Shown here piece after piece: positions 25,235-34,545 of a DNA stretch of 64,000 bases. A model generated the notes under the pieces. That model ran no database searches and was not told where the DNA came from. It saw only the letters and a program-made list of their open reading frames with translations. Both the position numbers and the translations under genes were made by a program. Source of the stretch: Methylobacterium isbiliense (GTDB lineage Bacteria; Pseudomonadota; Alphaproteobacteria; Rhizobiales; Beijerinckiaceae); assembly GCF_022179325.1 (NCBI RefSeq), contig NZ_BPQQ01000047.1, positions 17,607 to 81,606 on the forward strand. Direction: 5' to 3'. Positions within the stretch are counted from its first letter, which is position 1; each line of letters begins with the position of its first letter.

Positions 25235-25630
25235 TCAGAAGCTGCCGCCGAGCCCGACGCCGCCGGGCGTCATCCGCGGCGTGAGGCCGCCGCTGCCGGA
25301 GGCCTTGCCCTGCCCGGCATCCTCCAGGTCCTCGCGGCGGATGCGGCGCGTGGTCTCGGCGCTGGCGGTGCCGCTCCCGCGGGTGGTGGTCGGCACGTCG
25401 AGGCGGCGGGTCGGCTGCGTCGGCATCACGCGTTCGGGATCGACCTGCGAGGGGGTGGCGCTGCGGGCCGGCGCCCGCAGATCCGCCCGGGCCGAGGGCG
25501 GCGGGCCGACGTCGCTGGCCGGCAGGACGCCGCCGGTCTGGCCGAGCGGGTTGGTGATGCAGCCGGCGACGAGCGTGGTCGCCGCAAGGACGAGACAGCC
25601 CCTGAGACGGGCCTTGGTCAGGATGGACAT
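25235..25630 (-). CDS. Small lipoprotein, unknown function
   Basis: 131 residues. A signal peptide with lipobox LVAGC (20-24) places the lipid on Cys24. The mature part is Pro/Thr/Arg/Gly-rich and of low complexity (TQPTRRLDVPTTTRGSGTAS, GGLTPRMTPGGVGLGGSF), ending in Phe. No family recognised. ATG 25630 has GGGGAG 5 nt upstream. Its stop is 5 bp from that of the convergent HARP-like gene, and its start faces away from the esterase gene. Confidence 0.75.
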   Translation of the reverse strand: MSILTKARLRGCLVLAATTLVAGCITNPLGQTGGVLPASDVGPPPSARADLRAPARSATPSQVDPERVMPTQPTRRLDVPTTTRGSGTASAETTRRIRREDLEDAGQGKASGSGGLTPRMTPGGVGLGGSF

Positions 25631-25749
25631 CGGTCTCCCCGAAGAGTCGTTGGGGCGTCCCTCGAAGCCGGGCCGCTCTCCTGTGCGCGCCTGCTCTAGC
25701 GGCCGAGTGTGGCAAAGACCAGTCCGCCATCCGGCCCGCCGACGACACG

Positions 25750-25791
25750 TCTTGCCCGTCCGCTCTTGCTCGTCCGATCTTGCCCGTCTGG
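25750..25791. repeat. 14-bp tandem repeat, three copies
   Basis: TCTTGCCCGTCCGC, TCTTGCTCGTCCGA and TCTTGCCCGTCTGG follow each other without spacing, with one to three differences. The array sits in the divergent promoter region between the lipoprotein and esterase genes and could be a protein-binding array or a slippage product. Confidence 0.7.
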
Positions 25792-25793
25792 CC

Positions 25794-25819
25794 CGGCCCG
25801 TGCATTCGTGCACGGGCCG
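25794..25819. promoter_or_regulatory. Strong hairpin in the esterase leader
   Basis: CGGCCCGTGCA-TTCG-TGCACGGGCCG is a perfect 11-bp stem with a UUCG tetraloop, 34 bp before the esterase ATG. There is no U tract. It may stabilise the leader RNA, attenuate transcription, or block read-through from the opposite strand. Confidence 0.5.
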
Positions 25820-25853
25820 CCCGCTCCGCGACGCCCGACGAGAGAGCCCGCCG

Positions 25854-27044
25854 ATGACCCGCCGCCGGTCCGCCGCCCTGCTGCTCGTCGCGTGGGCAGG
25901 TCTCGTCCCGGCTGCGGCCCAGACGCCGCAGGCCCCCGCCCAGCCTCCGGCGCCCGCGGCCAGCGCCCCGGACTTCGCCCGCCTCGAAGCCGAGCAGAGC
26001 GCCGCCAACGGCAAGGCCGGCCCACGCGCCGTGCCGGGGCGGCGCATCCCGGTGCCCGGCACCGTCAGCCCCGAGTTCCAGGCCGCCATCGCCGCCCCTT
26101 ACCGGGCGCCCGCCTGGAACGCCAATCCGGGCAGCGCCGCGGAGTGGAAGGCGCTCGTGGCCAAGCTCGCGGCGCAGACCGCCGCCCCGCTGCCCGCCCT
26201 GCGCGAGCGGCTGGGGGTCGTCTCGACGCCCGAAACGATCGGCGGGGTCAAGGCCTGGGTCATCGCCCCCCGCGAGGTGCCGGCGCGCAACCGCAACCGC
26301 CTCCTCGTCCACATCCACGGCGGCGGCTACGTCTACAACCCGGGCGAGGCCGGCACGCTGGAGGCGGTGCTGATGGCGGCCTTCGGGGGCTTCACGGTGG
26401 TGTCCTTCGACTACCGCATGCCGCCCGACGCACCCTTCCCGGCCGCGATGGACGATGCGATGGCGGTGTGGCGGGCGGTTCTGCGCCTGCAGCGGCCCGA
26501 GAACATGGCGGTGTTCGGCACCTCGACCGGAGGCGCGATGACGCTCGCCCTGATGCTGCGCGCCCGCCAGGAGGGCCTGCCCCTCCCGGCCGCCATCGCC
26601 CCCGGCACGCCGTGGGCGGACCTCACCGAGACCGGCGACAGCTACAAGGCCAACGAGTGGCTCGACAACGTGCTGGTGTCCTACGAGGGCTATCTCACCC
26701 ATGCGGCGAAGCTCTACGCGGGCACCCACGACCTGAAGGACCCGCAGCTCTCGCCGATCTACGGCGACCTGCGCGGCCTGCCCCCGACCATCCTCACCAC
26801 CGGCACCCGCGACCTCTTCCTGTCGAACACCGTGCGCACCCACCGCAAGCTGCGCCAAGCCGGCGTGGAGGCCTCCCTCCAGGTGTTCGAGGGCATGAGC
26901 CACGCCCAGTACCTGTTCAACGCCGACGCGCCCGAGACCCGCGAGGTCTTCGCCGAGATCGCCGCCTTCTTCGACAAGCACCTTGGCACCGACAAGGATC
27001 CCGGCACCGACAAGCCTTCGGGCGCCGAGGCGGCGACGCGCTGA
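25854..27044 (+). CDS. Secreted alpha/beta-hydrolase esterase (hormone-sensitive-lipase family)
   Basis: 396 residues with a signal peptide (about 1-22, ending AAAQT). The HSL-type oxyanion motif HIHGGGYVYNPG lies near residue 155, the nucleophile elbow GTSTGG near 224, the acid TGTRD near 320 and the base GMSHAQY near 350. Members hydrolyse short-chain carboxylic esters; because it is exported, the substrate is likely in the periplasm or medium. Ala/Pro-rich residues follow the signal peptide. ATG 25854 directly precedes the signal peptide; a long in-frame upstream extension is a shadow of the opposite lipoprotein gene. Confidence 0.88.
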   Translation: MTRRRSAALLLVAWAGLVPAAAQTPQAPAQPPAPAASAPDFARLEAEQSAANGKAGPRAVPGRRIPVPGTVSPEFQAAIAAPYRAPAWNANPGSAAEWKALVAKLAAQTAAPLPALRERLGVVSTPETIGGVKAWVIAPREVPARNRNRLLVHIHGGGYVYNPGEAGTLEAVLMAAFGGFTVVSFDYRMPPDAPFPAAMDDAMAVWRAVLRLQRPENMAVFGTSTGGAMTLALMLRARQEGLPLPAAIAPGTPWADLTETGDSYKANEWLDNVLVSYEGYLTHAAKLYAGTHDLKDPQLSPIYGDLRGLPPTILTTGTRDLFLSNTVRTHRKLRQAGVEASLQVFEGMSHAQYLFNADAPETREVFAEIAAFFDKHLGTDKDPGTDKPSGAEAATR

Positions 27045-27266
27045 CGCCCGCGCGGCGACCGGCGCGAACGCCCGCGGAACACCGCGAGGACCGTCCCCCG
27101 ACCCTCGGCAAGGTCGGGCGCCGGCGCGACGAGGGGACCGGCGATCTCCCGCGGCATCCGCCGGCGATGCGCGGGATCGCCCGCCTCGGCATCCCGCAGC
27201 CACGCGACGCGAAACGGCCGGGGCTCGCGCCCCGGCCGCTCGTGTCTCAGGAGTGGGTCGAACCGA
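27045..27266. other. Intergenic region, esterase / flagellin
   Basis: Convergent gene ends. Besides the hairpin at 27215-27238, nothing is recognised here. Confidence 0.4.
27215..27238 (-). terminator. Rho-independent terminator of the flagellin gene
   Basis: CGGCCGGGGC-TCGC-GCCCCGGCCG, a perfect 10-bp stem, sits 28 bp past the flagellin stop. On the minus strand it is followed by TTTCG. Confidence 0.75.
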
Positions 27267-30200
27267 TCAGCGCAGGAGCTGCAGGATGCCCTGCTGCGCC
27301 TGGTTGGCGAGCGAGAGCGCCGAGATCGCCAGCGAGTTGCGGGTCGACAGGGCCTGCGAGTTCGCCGCCTCCTCGTTCAGGTCGGCGTTGGTCAGGTTCG
27401 CCGAGCCGGTGTCGAGGATGTTGATCAGGTTCTTGGTGAAGTCCTGACGGTTCTGCACCACCGAGAGGTTCGAGCCGAAGGTCGAGGATTGCGAGCGCAG
27501 CGTGGTCGTCGCCGTAGTCAGGGCGTCGATCGTGGCGTTGATCTCGGCGTCCGACTGGAAGTCGCCCGCGACCGCGTTGAGGCCGAGGCCCGCCGCGTCG
27601 AAGCGCACGCCCTCGATGTCGAGGCCCGAGGTGTTCCTCTCGTTGAAGGCGATATGCAGGGTGTTGTCGCCGGCGCTGTTGCCGGTGCGGTAGATCAGGT
27701 TGACGCCGTTGAAGCCGGAATCCCGGGCCTGCTCGGAGATCTGCTGCAGGATCCGGTTGTACTGGGCGGCGAGCGAGGAGCGAACCGAACTCGTGCCCTT
27801 GCTGCCGCCGACGTCGGTGCCCGCGGCGGTCTGCGTCGTGGCGCTGCTCACCCCGAAGCCGATGTCGGTGGTGCCGGTCCCGACGACGGCGAGCCGCTGG
27901 GTCGATCCGGACGCCGTGGTCGCGATCTGGAGCTTGTTGTCGACCACGCTCGCCCGCACGTTGCCGGACAGGCCGGTATCCGCGTCGATGGCGTCGTTGA
28001 TCCGCTTCGCCAACGCCGCCGCTGTGAGCGTCTCGCCCACGCCGGTGCTGATGTTGATCGTGGCCGCCTTGTTGTTCCCGAGCTTGAGGGTGAAGGAGGC
28101 GTTGGCGCTGGCGCCCACCGCCGTCGCGGGGAGCGTCAGGTTGCCCTTGATGGTCGCCGCGGAGGATCCGTCGGTGGCATCGACGCCGGAGGCGGTGATG
28201 CCGGCCACCGCCGTGCCGGTGCCGACCGCGGGCACGCTCTGGTTGCTGTTGGTCGTTCCGAGGCCCAGACCGGCCGTGTCGCTGGTCGTCGTCAGGGTCG
28301 GGGCCGTGGCGCCCAGGCCGACGGCGTTCGCGGTCACCTTGAGGGCGTCGGCGTCGAAGGCCACGGTGACCTCGACCGGGCCCGGCCCCGTCGCGGTGTC
28401 GAGCTGACGCTGGATGGCTTCGGCGACCTTGGCCTGGCTGGCGGAGGCGCCGATCGCGACGCCGTTCTTGTCGAGGCTCTGCGCGTTGATCGTAACATCG
28501 GCGGTGTTGGTGCCGTCGGAGATCGTGAAGACGCTCGACCGTCCGCTGCTGAGATCGATGGTCGGCGCCGCCGTTCCGCCGGCGGTCACGCTCGCGCCGG
28601 CACCGATCCCGAGCCCGATCGTGTCGCTAGCGGCGGTGATCGCGGGCGGGGTCGTGCCGGTGTTGGGTCCGACGAAGACGAGCTGGTCGGCGCCGTCCAG
28701 GTACGCCGAGCGGCCGCCGGTGAGCTGGGCGTTGATCGCGGAGACGAGCTGCGAGCGGTTCGGGTTCGAGCCGATCGCGTTGCCGTTGGCGTCGAGCGAC
28801 GCCGCGTTCAGGGTGACGGCATCGCCGCCCACCGTGAAGGACGCGGTCTTGCCGGTACCGAGATCGAGGTTGGGCGGGATCGCGGCGCCAAGCGTGGTGC
28901 TGTTCGGGGTGCTGAACAGCCCGATCTGGTCGGTGAGACCCGCGCCCGAGGTCGTGACGGTCGGCGCCGCCACGTTGTTGGCGGTCGTGGCGATCGTCAA
29001 CAGGCCGCCGCCGGAGATCGACGCGGTGATGGTCGAGTCGAGCTGCTCGTTGAGCGCGTCGACGAGGTCCGCCCGGGAGACGTTGGTGTTTCCCAGCCGG
29101 GTGCCGTCGGACTTCAGGCTCTCGGCGTTGATCGTGACCGTCTGGCCGTCGACCTGGAACGTCGTGGTCTGCCCGACGCCGAGATCGACCGTCGCCGGGA
29201 TCACCGCCGTGAAGGCGACCGTACCGGGCGTGCCCGCGGTGCCCGCCGTCGAGGTCGGGGCCGGGATCGTGCCGTTGGTCGGGGTGGTGGTGCTCGTCGC
29301 AGCCGCGGCCGTGCTCGCGGCGGGCGTGAAGGTGCTGAAGCCGATGCCGCTGGCGCCGGTGCCGGTGGAGGTGTCGAGGCCGCCCACGACCGAGATCTGG
29401 GCATCGGGGCCGACATCGGCCGAGGTGATGACGATCTTGTTGGCGTCGGGGCCGGTGCCGAGGCTGGCGGTGGCGGTCGAGCCGGCGTCCTTGAGCTGCT
29501 TGTTGATGGCATCGATCACGCCCTGCCGCGTGGCCGAGGTGCCGAGCGTTCCGCCCAGGGCGTCCGTCGCCGAGGACGATGTCAGCGTGACGGCGACCGA
29601 GCGGGCGCCGTCGCCGACCGTGAAGGTCGCGCTGGTGCCGGCCGCGAAGGCCGTGGTGGCGGCCAGCGCCGCGTTCGCCGTGACCTTGGCGGCACCCGGG
29701 GCGGTGGTGGACTTGCCGTAGCCGATGTCCACGGTCGCGTTCGCCGACCCCGCGACCTTGAGCTGCGCGGCGGCGCCGGTCGCCGTCGTCGTGAAGGTGA
29801 TGCGGCCGTCCGGGCTCGTGCCGGCGGTGACCTTGCCGCTGAGCGAGGCGCTGTTGGCGATCTGGCCGTTGATGGCGGTGAGGAGCTGGTCGGAGGTCAC
29901 CTTGGTCAGATCGGGGCCGGAGCCGGCGAGCGTCGTCGCATCGAGCCGGATCGTGGTCTTGGTCACCCCGCCGTCGAGGGAGATGTCGAGGGAGGCGTCC
30001 TTGGCGGCGCTGGAGAGATCAAAGGTGGTGACGCCGGCGGCGCTGGTGGTGCCGAGGCTGGCCAGCGTCGCGCCGCCGGTGACCTTGGCGGCCTGGGCCG
30101 AGGCCCCGCCCAGCACCCCGCCGGTGCCGCCGGTCTTGTCGGCGAGCGCCTGCTGAGCGGTCGACTTCGCGGTGTCGATCAGCTTCTGGAGCGAGGTGAT

Positions 30201-30443
30201 GCCCTGGTTCGCCGACTGGATCGCCTGGATGCCGTTGGAAATACCGTCGAGCAGGCTGCTCAGATCTGAGGACCGCGCCGTCAGACTCTGCGCCGTGAAG
30301 AAGTTGGTCGGGTTGTCGAGGGCCGAGTTGACCTTCTTGCCGGTCGAGAGTCGGCTCTGCGTCGTCGAGAGCAGGCTCGCGGTATCCTGGAGCGACAGCA
30401 AATTCTGACGCGTCGCGGCCGAAAGAGTGATGCTGGAAGCCAT
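27267..30443 (-). CDS. Giant flagellin with about six repeated surface modules
   Basis: 1058 residues, more than twice a typical flagellin. The conserved D0/D1 ends are normal: N-terminal SLQDTASLLSTTQSRLSTGKKV and GISNGIQAIQSANQGI, and C-terminal FTKNLINILDTGSANL, DLNEEAANSQALSTRNSLAISAL and QQGILQLLR. Between them (about 110-890) are about six modules of 100-130 residues. Each has a beta-strand pair (TFQVDGQTVTIN-like), a helix (RADLVDALNEQL-like) and two more strands ending DTIGLG or similar. This is the flagellin hook-IN/D2-D3 plan in tandem and would decorate the filament surface. The protein is exported by the flagellar type III system. No other flagellar gene is adjacent. Confidence 0.93.
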   Translation of the reverse strand: MASSITLSAATRQNLLSLQDTASLLSTTQSRLSTGKKVNSALDNPTNFFTAQSLTARSSDLSSLLDGISNGIQAIQSANQGITSLQKLIDTAKSTAQQALADKTGGTGGVLGGASAQAAKVTGGATLASLGTTSAAGVTTFDLSSAAKDASLDISLDGGVTKTTIRLDATTLAGSGPDLTKVTSDQLLTAINGQIANSASLSGKVTAGTSPDGRITFTTTATGAAAQLKVAGSANATVDIGYGKSTTAPGAAKVTANAALAATTAFAAGTSATFTVGDGARSVAVTLTSSSATDALGGTLGTSATRQGVIDAINKQLKDAGSTATASLGTGPDANKIVITSADVGPDAQISVVGGLDTSTGTGASGIGFSTFTPAASTAAAATSTTTPTNGTIPAPTSTAGTAGTPGTVAFTAVIPATVDLGVGQTTTFQVDGQTVTINAESLKSDGTRLGNTNVSRADLVDALNEQLDSTITASISGGGLLTIATTANNVAAPTVTTSGAGLTDQIGLFSTPNSTTLGAAIPPNLDLGTGKTASFTVGGDAVTLNAASLDANGNAIGSNPNRSQLVSAINAQLTGGRSAYLDGADQLVFVGPNTGTTPPAITAASDTIGLGIGAGASVTAGGTAAPTIDLSSGRSSVFTISDGTNTADVTINAQSLDKNGVAIGASASQAKVAEAIQRQLDTATGPGPVEVTVAFDADALKVTANAVGLGATAPTLTTTSDTAGLGLGTTNSNQSVPAVGTGTAVAGITASGVDATDGSSAATIKGNLTLPATAVGASANASFTLKLGNNKAATINISTGVGETLTAAALAKRINDAIDADTGLSGNVRASVVDNKLQIATTASGSTQRLAVVGTGTTDIGFGVSSATTQTAAGTDVGGSKGTSSVRSSLAAQYNRILQQISEQARDSGFNGVNLIYRTGNSAGDNTLHIAFNERNTSGLDIEGVRFDAAGLGLNAVAGDFQSDAEINATIDALTTATTTLRSQSSTFGSNLSVVQNRQDFTKNLINILDTGSANLTNADLNEEAANSQALSTRNSLAISALSLANQAQQGILQLLR

Positions 30444-30565
30444 CGCGCGATGTCCAATCGAAGCGGAACGCCAAAATTTTTTTGGCCGGGTCAGTGAACG
30501 CCGCGAAGATTGATGGACTCGATAAAATGCTCAGCTTCGAAGCTCGATTATGTCGCTTTCGATTC

Positions 30566-30594
30566 GTTATATGTACCATTTTGTCTCAATGCAA
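30566..30594 (-). promoter_or_regulatory. Probable sigma-70-type promoter of the flagellin gene
   Basis: On the minus strand TTGCAT, 17 bp, TATAAC lies about 123 bp upstream of the flagellin ATG, in the most AT-rich patch of the window. The -10 fits well, the -35 only partly. The implied leader of about 115 nt is AT-rich and holds the palindrome AGCTTCGAAGCT at 30533-30544, which may matter for the translational control often seen for flagellins. Confidence 0.4.
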
Positions 30595-30754
30595 TTTTAA
30601 GGATGAAAATGTCTGAGATAAGGGTCGTTCCGTCTCAGTTCGTCTGATTTGCCGTTGGGGCAGGTTTGCGCGGCGTGCTACGACGATGCGTCGCCGCCTC
30701 CACCCGGGGCGCCGCTGCCCGCGGCGCGCCGCCCGCCACCGCATCCCCTCCCCC

Positions 30755-31750
30755 GTGCCGACGCTCCTTCATCACCGCTTCGCCCCACCCAGCGATCCGG
30801 CCGCCCTCGGCCCGGCATGGTGCGAGCAGATCGCCCCCATGTCCCGGGCGGAGCTGACGCGCCCGGCGGCGGGGCGCGTCGGCCTGTCGACCTTCCATCT
30901 CGGCGAGGTCATCGTCGGCGAGATGGCGGCCCCGGCCCAGCGCCTGGAGCGCACCGAGCAGATGATCGCCCGGCAGGGCCTCGACCACGTGCTGATGCAG
31001 TTCCACGAGAGCGGCACCAGCCGCGTCGAGACCGCCCGCCACCGGGCTTCCGTCGCGGCCGGCCAGGTCGTGCTGTTCGACCTCGCCCAGCCCGTCGTGG
31101 TGGAGGCGGATCCGGTCTCGGCGACGACGCTCCTGATGCCCCGCGCCCTCGTGACGGATGGGGTCGGCCCGATCGAGCCGCTGCACGGCCGCGCCTTCGC
31201 GTACGAGGCCGATCCGGTGAAGCAGCTGCTCCACACCTACCTGCGGGGGCTGATCGCCTGCGGCACGCAGCTCGCGCCGCACCAGCTCTCGGGCGTGTCG
31301 CAGGCCGCCTCCAAGCTGTGCGGCGCAGGCTTCCGCCCGGAGGCGGGCGCGGCCGATCCGGTCGAGTTCGGGACGCATGTCGCCATCCGGCAGTTCATCC
31401 AGCGCGAGCTTCATTCGGCGGATCTCGGCGTCGAGACGCTCACCGCCCGGTTCGGCCTCTCGCGCGCCACGCTCTACCGGCTGTTCGCGGCGGAGGGCGG
31501 CGTCGTCCACTACATCCGCGACCGCCGCCTGATGCAGGCGCTGCGGCTCCTGACCGAGGCCGGCAGCCATCGGCGGGTGTCGCAGGTCGCCTACGCCACC
31601 GGCTTCGCGGACGAGAAGACCTTCAGCCGCGCTTTCCGGCGCCGCTTCGGCATGCTGCCGCGCGAGGCGCGCGCCGCCGCGCCGGCCGCACCGCCCCCGT
31701 CCGGGGACGCCGCGGTGCTGCACGGCTGGATCCGCAGCCTCGCGGCGTGA
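30755..31750 (+). CDS. AraC-family transcriptional regulator
   Basis: About 331 residues from GTG 30755; a longer version from ATG 30686 adds 23 Arg/Pro-rich residues that look non-coding. The N-terminal half resembles the ligand-binding region of AraC_binding_2 regulators (LGEVIVGEMAAPAQRLERT, VLFDLAQPV). The C-terminal about 100 residues form the double helix-turn-helix: LGVETLTARFGLSRATLYRLF and VSQVAYATGFADEKTFSRAFRRRFGMLPREAR. It should bind DNA and respond to an unknown small molecule. It lies divergent from the flagellin gene and upstream of rpsF; targets unknown. Confidence 0.88.
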   Translation: MPTLLHHRFAPPSDPAALGPAWCEQIAPMSRAELTRPAAGRVGLSTFHLGEVIVGEMAAPAQRLERTEQMIARQGLDHVLMQFHESGTSRVETARHRASVAAGQVVLFDLAQPVVVEADPVSATTLLMPRALVTDGVGPIEPLHGRAFAYEADPVKQLLHTYLRGLIACGTQLAPHQLSGVSQAASKLCGAGFRPEAGAADPVEFGTHVAIRQFIQRELHSADLGVETLTARFGLSRATLYRLFAAEGGVVHYIRDRRLMQALRLLTEAGSHRRVSQVAYATGFADEKTFSRAFRRRFGMLPREARAAAPAAPPPSGDAAVLHGWIRSLAA

Positions 31751-31757
31751 CCGGGTC

Positions 31758-31785
31758 TTGCCCTTCCGGCGAAACCTGCTATAGG
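31758..31785 (+). promoter_or_regulatory. Candidate promoter of the rpsF operon
   Basis: TTGCCC, 16 bp, TATAGG starts 8 bp after the AraC gene stop. The spacing and CTATA-like -10 fit alphaproteobacterial vegetative promoters. The leader to rpsF would be about 205 nt, long enough for autogenous control, but no clear S6:S18-binding structure was identified. Confidence 0.4.
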
Positions 31786-31997
31786 CCGCGCCTCGCGTTC
31801 GCTCCGGCCGGGGGCTGAACGGACGGTGCCGCTTGCCGGCACAGGGGCTTCGCGCCCCGGCGTCCCGTGTCTCCGCCTTCGAACAACCGCTCGGGCCTTC
31901 AGCAGGCTCGAAGGGCTTGGCGCCGTGCGACGCGACCGAAACCGGCCCGACCGCCCCATCCCTGCGGCGCGACGGCCCCACCCGAGGACAAGGCCCA

Positions 31998-32435
31998 ATG
32001 GCTCTCTACGAGCACGTGTTCCTGGCCCGCCAGGACGTGACCTCGCAGCAGGTCGAATCGATGGTCGACACCTTCAAGGGCGTCATCGAGGCGAACGGCG
32101 GCAAGGTCGAGAAGACCGAGATGTGGGGCGTGAAGTCCCTCGCCTACCGCATCCGCAAGAACCGCAAGGCCCACTTCGCGCTCCTCAACATCGACGCTCC
32201 CCCGGCGGCGCTCGCCGAGATGGAGCGGCAGATGCGGATCTCCGAGGACATCCTGCGCTTCCTCACCATCCGGGTCGAGGCGCTGGAGGCCGAGCCCTCC
32301 GCGATGATGCAGAAGCGCGACCGCGACGAGCGCAAGGACCGCGAGCGCGGCCGGCGCCGCGACGAGGACGGCTTCGGCGGCGGTGACCGCGGCGACCGTG
32401 GTGACCGCGGCGGCGACCGGAACGAGGAGAACTGA
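31998..32435 (+). CDS. rpsF: 30S ribosomal protein S6
   Basis: 145 residues. The S6 core (1-95) is plain: [39 protein letters not shown] and the [12 protein letters not shown] strand. S6 pairs with S18 on the platform of the small subunit. The C-terminal tail (about 100-145) is an Arg/Asp/Gly repeat ([17 protein letters not shown]) that is longer than in enterobacteria but common in Hyphomicrobiales. ATG 31998 has AAGG upstream. rpsR follows 2 bp after the stop. Confidence 0.98.
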   Translation: MALYEHVFLARQDVTSQQVESMVDTFKGVIEANGGKVEKTEMWGVKSLAYRIRKNRKAHFALLNIDAPPAALAEMERQMRISEDILRFLTIRVEALEAEPSAMMQKRDRDERKDRERGRRRDEDGFGGGDRGDRGDRGGDRNEEN

Positions 32436-32437
32436 TC

Positions 32438-32689
32438 ATGGCGTTCGGTGCTGGTGGCGGCGGTGGCCGTCGTCCGTTCTTCCGTCGGCGCAAGACCTGC
32501 CCGTTCTCGGGCCCCAACGCCCCGAAGATCGACTACAAGGACGTGAAGCTGCTCTCCCGCTACGTCTCGGAGCGCGGCAAGATCGTGCCCTCCCGCATCA
32601 CCGCGGTCTCGGCCAAGAAGCAGCGCGAACTCGCCCAGGCGATCAAGCGCGCCCGCTTCCTCGGCTTCCTGCCCTACGTGATCCGCTGA
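32438..32689 (+). CDS. rpsR: 30S ribosomal protein S18
   Basis: 83 residues, full length. Signature [28 protein letters not shown] and [18 protein letters not shown] are complete. It binds 16S rRNA with S6 on the platform. It begins 2 bp after rpsF, so it is co-translated. The N-terminus carries a short Gly run ([10 protein letters not shown]). Confidence 0.98.
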   Translation: MAFGAGGGGGRRPFFRRRKTCPFSGPNAPKIDYKDVKLLSRYVSERGKIVPSRITAVSAKKQRELAQAIKRARFLGFLPYVIR

Positions 32690-32710
32690 GCGCGCGACTC
32701 CCCCGATAAT

Positions 32711-32750
32711 CCCAACCCGGCGGGCCTTTGGCCCCGCCGGGGTCGTTGGG
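32711..32750 (+). terminator. Hairpin after rpsR
   Basis: An extended inverted repeat (CCCAAC and CCCGGCGGG against CCCGCCGGG and GTTGGG) begins 22 bp past the rpsR stop. No T run follows, so it may be a partial terminator or an RNA-stability element before the DUF2232 gene. Confidence 0.5.
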
Positions 32751-32806
32751 GCGGCGCCCGCCCCTAACCCCGCCCGATCCCCGGGCGGCGGGACAGCGGA
32801 TCGACC

Positions 32807-33778
32807 ATGGCCCATTCCCTCGGCATCGGCGTCGTCGCCGGCCTCGTCTCGGCCCTCCTCATCGGGGTGATCGTCAAGGCGACGCCGCTGGCGCTCATCC
32901 TCTACCTGCTCGCTCCGCTGCCGATCCTGATCGTGGCGCTGGGCTGGAGCCACCGGGCCGGGCTCGTCGCCGCCGCCACCGGCACGCTCGCCCTCTGCCT
33001 CGCCGCCTCGCCCCTGCGGGGCCTCGCCTTCCTGGTCTCGACCGCGCTACCGGCCTGGTGGCTCGGCTACCTCTCGCTGCTCGGCCGCCCGGCGCCGAAC
33101 GGCGGGCCGGGGCTCGAATGGTATCCCGTCGGCCGGCTGCTCGCCTGGGTCGCCGTCACGGCGGCGGTGGCGCTGCTCCTCGTGGTGATGCTCTCCTCGG
33201 GCGACCACGCGGCCTACGAGGAGCGCATCCGGCGCATCGCCCGGGCGGTGCTGCAGATCCAGTTCCAGGCCGTCCAGGAGGCCGGCCAGCCGCCCGGCGC
33301 CGCGCTCCCGCCCGAGAGCGACCTCGCCCGCCTCGCCGACCGCCTCGCCGGCATCGCGCCCGGCATCATGGCGGTGACCTTCACGCTGCTGCTCAGCTTC
33401 TACCTCTGGGCGGCGGGCCGCATCGTCCACCTCTCGGGCCGGCTGCCCCGGCCCTGGCCGGACATCCCCGCGACCGCGATGCCGCGCCGGGTGCTGTGGG
33501 GCCTCGCCCTCGCGGGCCTGCTCACCCTGGCGCCGGGCTATGCCGGCACCTTCGGGGTGGGGCTCCTGGGCGCGCTCAGCGCCGCGCTGGCGCTCCAGGG
33601 CCTCGCCGCGGTGCACGACCGCAGCCGGGGTCGGCCGGGCCGCACGCCGCTGCTGATCGGCCTCTACGTGCTGATCGTCCTCACCCAGGGCCTCGCCTTC
33701 GCGGCGCTGTCCCTGTTCGGCCTCATCGACGCCCTGCTCGGCCTGCGCCGCCGCACCGCGGAGGCGCCGACCCCGTGA
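32807..33778 (+). CDS. DUF2232 (YybS-like) polytopic membrane protein
   Basis: 323 residues with about 8 hydrophobic helices (for example [25 protein letters not shown] at the start and [34 protein letters not shown] at the end). Members sit between rpsR and rplI in many alphaproteobacteria and Firmicutes; the role is not known. A soluble loop of about 70 residues (about 140-195, with [17 protein letters not shown]) faces one side. The start ATG 32807 lies 117 bp after rpsR. Confidence 0.85.
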   Translation: MAHSLGIGVVAGLVSALLIGVIVKATPLALILYLLAPLPILIVALGWSHRAGLVAAATGTLALCLAASPLRGLAFLVSTALPAWWLGYLSLLGRPAPNGGPGLEWYPVGRLLAWVAVTAAVALLLVVMLSSGDHAAYEERIRRIARAVLQIQFQAVQEAGQPPGAALPPESDLARLADRLAGIAPGIMAVTFTLLLSFYLWAAGRIVHLSGRLPRPWPDIPATAMPRRVLWGLALAGLLTLAPGYAGTFGVGLLGALSAALALQGLAAVHDRSRGRPGRTPLLIGLYVLIVLTQGLAFAALSLFGLIDALLGLRRRTAEAPTP

Positions 33779-33857
33779 CCCATCCGGCCGGACTTCCGGC
33801 CGCATGCCGCCGGCCGCCAAGCGGCCGCACCCCATCCGACCCAAAGGAGAGACGACG

Positions 33858-34427
33858 ATGGAAGTGATCCTGCTCGAACGCGTGGCCAAGCTCGGTCAGA
33901 TGGGCGAGACCGTGAAGGTCCGCCCGGGCTTCGCCCGCAACTACCTGCTCGCCCGCGGCAAGGCCCTGCGCGCCACCGAGGCGAACAAGAAGCGCTTCGA
34001 GGACCAGCGCGCTCAGCTGGAGGCCCGCAACCTGGAGCGCCGCACGGAGGCGCAAGGAGTGGCCGACAAGCTCGACGGGCAGAGCTTCGTGCTCATCCGC
34101 CAGTCCGGCGAGACGGGCGTGCTCTACGGCTCGGTCTCGACCCGCGACCTCGCCGAGGTGCTGACCCAGAACGGCTTCACGGTCGGCCGTGACCAGTTCA
34201 GCCTCAACCAGCCGATCAAGACGCTCGGCCTGCACACCGTCCCGGTGGTGCTGCACCCCGAGGTCGAGGTGAACGTCACGGTCAACGTCGCCCGCAGCCC
34301 CGAGGAGGCGGAGCGCCAGGCCCGCGGCGAGTCGACCGTGGTGCGCGACGAGCTCGATCTCGAGGAGCTCGGCCTCGAGGTCGGCGCGGCGCTGGCCGAG
34401 GCCGGCCCCGAGGCGGACGACCGCTAG
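33858..34427 (+). CDS. rplI: 50S ribosomal protein L9
   Basis: 189 residues. The N-terminal domain [21 protein letters not shown] with [13 protein letters not shown], the long connecting helix (about 40-75) and the C-terminal domain ([25 protein letters not shown]) are intact. L9 bridges the L1 stalk base and helps maintain frame. The C-terminal acidic tail (about 155-189) is an extension found in this group. AAAGGAGA precedes the ATG. Confidence 0.98.
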   Translation: MEVILLERVAKLGQMGETVKVRPGFARNYLLARGKALRATEANKKRFEDQRAQLEARNLERRTEAQGVADKLDGQSFVLIRQSGETGVLYGSVSTRDLAEVLTQNGFTVGRDQFSLNQPIKTLGLHTVPVVLHPEVEVNVTVNVARSPEEAERQARGESTVVRDELDLEELGLEVGAALAEAGPEADDR

Positions 34428-34512
34428 ACCGTCCCGACGGGCGGGGAATCCGGGAGAACGGGGACAATCCGCACCTCCCGGCTTGACTTGTTCCGCTTTC
34501 GTTCCAGCATAC

Positions 34513-34545
34513 CGGGGCCCGCCGCGCGACAGCCGGCGGGCCCCG
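34513..34545 (+). terminator. Rho-independent terminator after rplI
   Basis: CGGGGCCCGCCG / CGGCGGGCCCCG, a perfect 12-bp stem with a 9-nt loop, is followed by TTGCGTTTGG. It closes the rpsF-rpsR-DUF2232-rplI unit 86 bp past rplI. Confidence 0.75.

Noticed and set aside
27489-30269. 926-codon open frame opposite the flagellin gene
   Set aside because: Antisense shadow; no motif, and the flagellin D0/D1 ends define the true strand.
30444-30754. Riboswitch upstream of flagellin
   Set aside because: AT-rich with a short palindrome, but no recognisable aptamer core.
30635-31981. Large minus-strand frame opposite the AraC gene
   Set aside because: Shadow; the plus strand carries a clean AraC double HTH.
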